Assembly (NCBI GenBank): GCA_025667525.1 | Contig: CM046878.1 | Span: forward strand, 93,635,237-93,699,236 | Reading direction: 5' to 3' | DNA: 64,000 nt | DNA from: Glebionis coronaria | Lineage: Eukaryota > Streptophyta > Magnoliopsida > Asterales > Asteraceae | In this document: in pieces, positions 59,263 through 64,000 of the stretch | How positions within the stretch are numbered: the stretch's first letter is position 1 | Layout of the letters: every line of letters begins with the position of its first letter | The notes under the pieces: model-generated | What the model was told of the DNA's origin: nothing | Databases searched by the model: none | What the model saw: the letters and a program-made list of their open reading frames with translations, nothing else | Made by a program: the position numbers and the translations under genes

Positions 59263-61134
59263 GAGGGTGTCGTTTGTGCCCAAAAACATCGACAAACAAG
59301 CTTAAAACAAACAAAAACGAACTCAAAATCCATACAGTAGCATTTCTCTTTGTTGTACGAGAACGTTGCATTTTTTTTGTTTTTTTGTGTTGTCCGAGAT
59401 CGGACAACACTGACCTTGGACAAGAATGTTGTCTAGTGGGATCTTGGACAACACAGAAGTACTCCAAATTGGAGTACTTTGGGGTACTTTTGTTTTTAGC
59501 CATTTTTTTAGTTTTTCAAACTTTTTCAATTTTACCTTGTTAATTTAGTTAAAATAGAATTTTTAGAAAAATAAAATTTATTTTTAGCATTATTTTATTA
59601 TTTTTTATGATTATTTTAGTTTAAAAATTGTTTTTAGCCTTTAAAAAATAGAAAATTAGTTTTAAAAATTTAGGAAAAATACTTTTTAGATTTTAATTAG
59701 TATGATTTAGGTTTACAAAACTTTAAATTTTCATTTTCACTTTTTATAAAGTTTATTTATTTTTGAGTTTTTTTATTAAACTTTAAAAATTAATATAAAA
59801 CAATTTAAAAAGTTTTGGAAATTTTGGTTTTCATTTTTGTTTTAATTACATTTTTCTTAACTTATTTTAAAATCTTGATAATTTTTAGTTGAGTTTACTT
59901 TTTCGTCGAATTTACGATTTCGCGTTTTTATCGTCGTAGCATAGTTTTTAGCGTAATTCGTCTTTAAATTCTAATCTTTCTCAACCAATAACGTCACTAA
60001 TCCAAACTTGATTTTATATAATTGGCACTTAATTCACACACCTCCTTCGAGAACGAACTCGCACTTATTCGGTTTTACGTTTTTCTTAAGCGTAAGACTT
60101 AATACTTGCCCGCATTATACGTTGTTTTCCTAAACACGTGTTTTTACTACTATCAACTTTACGGGTCGGGATACGCTTAGTTTTGGTTTGATATTGGTTC
60201 GTCGTGTACTACATGGGCCGTATTTTGTTGAAGTTGTTAATGTTGTTTGTTTAGAGCGGTTATCTCGGACTACGGGTACTAATGTTCCCCTTTTTATTTT
60301 TCTAGCCTAATCGCTTTAGTTTTATTAATTAGATCGTTATAGTTTAAATTGTTTTTAATAAAGTTATATTTTTCATAAAAAAAACCGGATTAATTAGTTT
60401 TAGTTATTATTATTTGTGTTAAAATATAGATTTAAAAGTTTTAAAAATTAGATTTCATTTAGATAAACTCATAATTAGTAAAAAGTTTACACCTTTTTGT
60501 GTTTATTAAGCTTATTAGTATATAAAGCTTGTACCTTTATCATCTAAAAAGATTAATAAGCTTAAAAGGTTGAAGTTTATGCTTATTTTTAAGTTTATCT
60601 TTGTGATTTTATTTTTCGTCACTTTTATTTGCTTTACTTGCTTGCATTAGATTAATTTCACATTTAGAATTATTATTATTTTTTTAATTATAGTTTATTT
60701 TTGTTGCATCTAGATTTATATTTGTAGTTTAATTTTTACGTTGCATTTTAGAGTACTTTTATGTGAATTAATTGCGCTTTTACTTTTATATAGTCTTTAG
60801 CCTACATATTTTCCCCAATTTTAGCTTAAATAGACATAGATTACCAAACTATTATTTTAACCAAAAACGATTAATCTTGTGATAAAGTTGTTAATCAATT
60901 CGAGTGAGTCGAGAAAAAACGATAAAACTAAAAAATTGTGTTATTAAGGCTCGAATCAAGTTTACTCGTTCTATGGTTCATTTCTTATTGTCATTCAACG
61001 GATGTATTCATATCACTTTGTAATACTTTGTTTATAACAGTTAATAAAGCATTACTCGTTTGAAAAGTATTTCTTTGTGTGTTCGTGTTTATATGAGATA
61101 TAGTTTCAACAATTGTTGTATTTTGGGACTTTCA
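59263..61134 (+). repeat. Probable 5' LTR of a third Copia element
   Basis: This AT-rich stretch ends GGGACTTTCA at 61134 and is followed at 61137 by the Copia PBS. The left end is uncertain; TGTGAGGGTGTCG near 59263 is the best candidate. Hairpins: GTTGTCCGA-GA-TCGGACAAC (59389-59408) and AAGTACTCCAA-A-TTGGAGTACTT (59457-59479). The opposing ORFs around 59055-59543 are readings of these inverted repeats. No second LTR is in the window. Confidence 0.5.
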
Positions 61135-61136
61135 AT

Positions 61137-61148
61137 TGGTATCAGAGC
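61137..61148 (+). other. Primer-binding site of the third Copia element
   Basis: TGGTATCAGAGC, two bases after a CA-ending LTR-like sequence and 59 bp before the gag ATG. Confidence 0.85.
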
Positions 61149-61206
61149 GGTTTGATTTATAAAAAAATTTGTAAACCGTTCTTGTTTTTAAAATCAAGAT
61201 CCAAAT

Positions 61207-61710
61207 ATGACTGAAACTATGCCTCCTATACCACCTCCGTTTGGTCAATCTAGTCAAGCTAATACTTCGACCAACACACCGGCCACCACATCTACTACCA
61301 TGCCTACACCTATTGTAAGCATTGGTAATAATGATGATGACATTCCCCAACTTCTTGATGTTCGTGGGGGGTCACATGTGTCCAATGTTCCATCGTTTGA
61401 TGAAAAAGATTTCTCAAGTTGGAAAAGTGAATTTCTTATTTATTTAGATGGCTTAGAACCCTTCTTAATAAAAATCTTAGAAAATAGGCCTTATGTTCCA
61501 CTGGCCGTTTCCTCTACCTCTGAGAGACCCATTAAGAAGCCTGTTAAGCAATGGTCTCTGGCGGATAGACGTCTGGCTAACCAGGATAAGAGACTTAAAA
61601 GTATCATAGTCTCTTGCCTACCCAAGAACATTTTGAAGTCCATAACCAAATGCAACTCTGCAAAAGAGATGTGGACTGAATTAGTTCTAGGGTATGAAAA
61701 AGAAAATTAA
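61207..61710 (+). pseudogene. Truncated Copia gag
   Basis: MTETMPPIPPPFG begins a Pro/Thr-rich N-terminus, followed by the gag core VPSFDEKDFSSWKSEFLIYL, LADRRLANQDKRLKSIIVSC and KEMWTELVLGYE. The open frame ends at 61710, but from about 61696 the DNA matches the repeat segment at 18465, so the gag is cut there and the final codons are foreign. UBN2/DUF4219-type gag; the rest of the element is missing from the window. The break lies exactly where the second copy of the duplicated unit begins. Confidence 0.85.
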
Positions 61711-63017
61711 GAATATTTTTGATCTTTCGAATAATAATAACTTACTTGAAAATTTAAATCTTAAGTTGGATGGAGATTTTAGAAAACATTATTAACATTT
61801 CACACACAATTGTTACTTATAAACTTGAGTATGAGAATCAAACATATCTTATATGGGAGTGGTGAAATAATTTTATTTTTTAGGATCATTTAATAAATTA
61901 ACATTTTAAAACTTTAACATGAAGTTTGTCTTATGGTCTCCGTTGTAGAAAACTAATATGTACATTTGTTGGATATATGATCGCCCTCCAAATTAACATT
62001 TTTCATAAATATATGACATCATGAATCAATTAGTGAATCTAAACATTTTACTATCACATCCTTCTAATTTGTCTTTTAATTAATATGTTTCCTTTTATTG
62101 TTTCTAATTATGTCCCAATATCACATAAGTTTTTACGTTTATGTCCACCATAATATGATCATTTAAACGAAGGCGCAGGATAAATTTGTTAGTAATTAAA
62201 TTTGTTAGTAATTTTATTTTTTAGGTAACACAAAGAATAAGAAGGGTTTGATTAGTTATAAGTAACCAACATCATTTTGCATCGGTGTTATCTGTGGCTG
62301 CGATGACTCAGTTTTTTAGCCCCAATCCAGGGATTGCATCAGATCTCTTCAATACAAAGTAAGTGAACATCAATTTGTTGTTTATTAATTGTGTTTAGAT
62401 ATAGATCTGCGATAATCCAGTGATTCAAAGTTCTGTATTTCTATATGTGCTTTTGATGCATAATCTGTCTTATATATTCATTTTTGATATAGATGATCTA
62501 CATGCGGTGTCAGCTTTTGATGCATGATCTGTCTTATATATTCATTTTTGACATTTTGGATCGATCTATTTCTTTGGCAGCAGGCAATCAGGATGTGGTC
62601 CTAACATGATCATTGTTCATAGCATTTCGAGTTACGTACACATGGTAAAACCCATATATGTGCCTTTGTGTAGTCCATGCCCCAACGCCACATATTCAGC
62701 CTTTTGCGCCTTCAACATCCACATCTCCTCATAATCTTCCATCTCACAGAATGATGTCATGTCAGCGTGCGTCCTTCCCAACCACTCAGTCTGCACATCT
62801 TTAGCAAAATCATAAATAAAACCACAACTTGTTCATACTCTTCCTCATGACTTCTGTTGCAATGAAAATGATATTTCAATGGAGACGGACAGATCTGTGG
62901 TGGTGGCAGACATAACAGTGATGACAGGTTGACATGGTGATGGTGGTAGAGGAGTAGCCAGAGGCGGGACTGAGTGTTGTTGGCGAGGGTTGCCAGTGGC
63001 GGGGTAAGTCATTTAAA

Positions 63018-63317
63018 ACCATTTTCAAGGACTGAACAGACGTTCAGTGCTTACACGGTTGGGACACAGTTTTAGATCCAGACCTTGTTAAAGGCCCATG
63101 GTCAATAAAGGAAGATGTAGAGCTCATACGACTACTACAAAAATCTAGAGCACATAGTCAAACTAATCAACTGGAATTTTATAGTGATACTAGCGTTGTT
63201 GTAATGTTTTGTGATTGTGAAGAAATTGGAACTTATGTATACAGATTAAGAAAAAGAATAGGATATATGTATTGGAGACTTGGAGAGTGTTACATAATAA
63301 ATTTGTTTGTATGGTAG
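63018..63317 (+). pseudogene. MYB3R-like fragment, right copy
   Basis: Same fragment as at 17219, including the stop inside FKD*TDVQCLHGW, so that stop predates the duplication. It reads WDTVLDPDLVKGPWSIKEDV. The frame stays open beyond the MYB part to a TAG at 63315 (the left copy stops earlier at GYM). It is too short to be a working MYB domain. Confidence 0.7.
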
Positions 63318-63490
63318 TTTTGTTAACTATTTGATAATCGGCGTTCTTTTCGTATCTTATGGATCTGTTTTCCCTATTTGTACTCTTATGTTTTCAAGTT
63401 TTATTACCATTATTAAGCATCCAGAACATGTACGTGCGTCACTTCAGTATTCAAATTGATATAAAACGTCACGTACAGTAGTGGACTCTT

Positions 63491-63766
63491 ATGGATGGTT
63501 CCCACCGGGTGGACATGAAGGCACCTTGGCGACGTTCACAGAAGGTTGCTGGTTGTGCAATAGGTTCAACCTATGCATCAATAAGACCAAATGATAGTGA
63601 TACGGCATATATTATTATCTCAGCCATTCTATTTATATTATTATCCCAGCCATTCTATTCTTCAGGTAGCTCGCAACCAAGGTTTTGGGTGGCAGATCCA
63701 GAAAAAAACAAAGGTGCCGTACAGCAATTTTGCAACGAATTCAGCATTAAAAGGCATGTTTTCTAA
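63491..63766 (+). other. Unrecognised ORF in the duplicated unit, right copy
   Basis: The counterpart of 17698-17928. The N- and C-terminal parts match (APWRRSQKVAGCAIG; FCNEFSIKRHVF), but the middle is shifted and holds an extra repeat of a CAGCCATTCTATT word. There is no recognised domain. Confidence 0.3.
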
Positions 63767-64000
63767 GCGTGGTTGCATAATATAAAAATGGCGACGCAAT
63801 TTATACTACTAGGCTGTTCTTAGATCTTGAGTTCATGACCGAGGGCTTTATATAGAGTATCTTAAACATTAAATTTTCCAGATCCTTTACATATATGAAA
63901 CCGGTCTATTATGTATAATGAAAAAAACTAAAGAAGCATTTTAATTTCCATTGGACCCACCATAAATGGATCGAACAAGTGAGCCATTCTCCATCTCCAA

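Larger units (their letters stand above)
61696..64000. repeat. Right copy of the duplicated unit (lacks the insertions)
   Basis: 61696-61811 matches 18465-18566, 61813-62200 matches 7577-7974, and 62222-64000 matches 13585-13619 joined directly to 16444-18165. This copy lacks the hAT, Helitron, Stowaway and Mutator-like insertions; the Mutator-like target TTAGTTATA is present once (62252-62260). A short stretch around the hAT and Stowaway sites is also absent here. The order is permuted: the segment that ends the left copy begins this one. The unit continues past the window. Confidence 0.85.

Noticed and set aside
1..64000. tRNA or rRNA genes, or an intact host gene
   Set aside because: None was recognised on either strand; all strong coding signals belong to transposable elements or gene fragments.

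Overview
The window is plant nuclear DNA, almost certainly a eudicot and possibly Asteraceae. It is AT-rich and built from nested transposable elements. I found no intact host gene, tRNA, rRNA or CRISPR array. Support for a plant comes from Copia, Gypsy, CACTA, Mutator-like, hAT, Stowaway and Helitron sequences, a SIRE-type Copia with an extra envelope-position ORF, and a MYB3R-like gene fragment. The Asteraceae guess rests only on the look of the SIRE extra ORF and is weak.

Layout. 1-5.4 kb: two decayed minus-strand Copia polyproteins with a small hAT element between them. 7.6-19.3 kb: a duplicated unit carrying a MYB3R fragment. It is interrupted by a non-autonomous hAT element (itself split by a 4.5 kb Helitron), a Stowaway-like MITE, and a 2.8 kb Mutator-like element full of short palindromes with a foldback MITE nested inside. 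A second palindrome-rich element lies at 18.6-19.3 kb. 19.3-23 kb: low-complexity DNA, an LTR-like segment with a TTCCGA array, and an unrecognised gene remnant. 23-43.4 kb: a decayed CACTA (En/Spm) element with a TNP2 transposase, a Transposase_24-type second gene, and a Ulp1/C48 protease-like 3' part. Three LTR elements have landed in it: a 3.4 kb non-autonomous element, a 0.7 kb solo LTR, and a 6.4 kb non-autonomous Gypsy element. 43.4-47.1 kb continues at 58.9-59.3 kb as old repeat DNA. 47.1-58.9 kb: a full-length SIRE-type Copia (gag, protease, integrase, RT, RNase H, envelope-position ORF). 59.3-61.7 kb: a third Copia LTR plus truncated gag. 61.7-64 kb: a second copy of the MYB3R-bearing unit that lacks the insertions and so serves as an empty-site reference.

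How the parts relate. Target-site duplications resolve most nesting events: hAT 8 bp, Mutator-like 9 bp, LTR elements 5 bp, Stowaway TA, Helitron A/T. The main finding is a roughly 9-bp motif (RCGYTGAYA) repeated with the spacing 21-21-15-21-21. This six-unit module occurs in the U3 of two different LTR families and inside ORFs of the SIRE element, always in the same reading frame as 7-7-5-7-7 residue repeats. Other notable points are the two related Mutator-like elements that differ in which palindrome they amplify, a hairpin array in the Gypsy LTR, and SIRE stop codons that nearly all look like C-to-T changes in glutamine codons.
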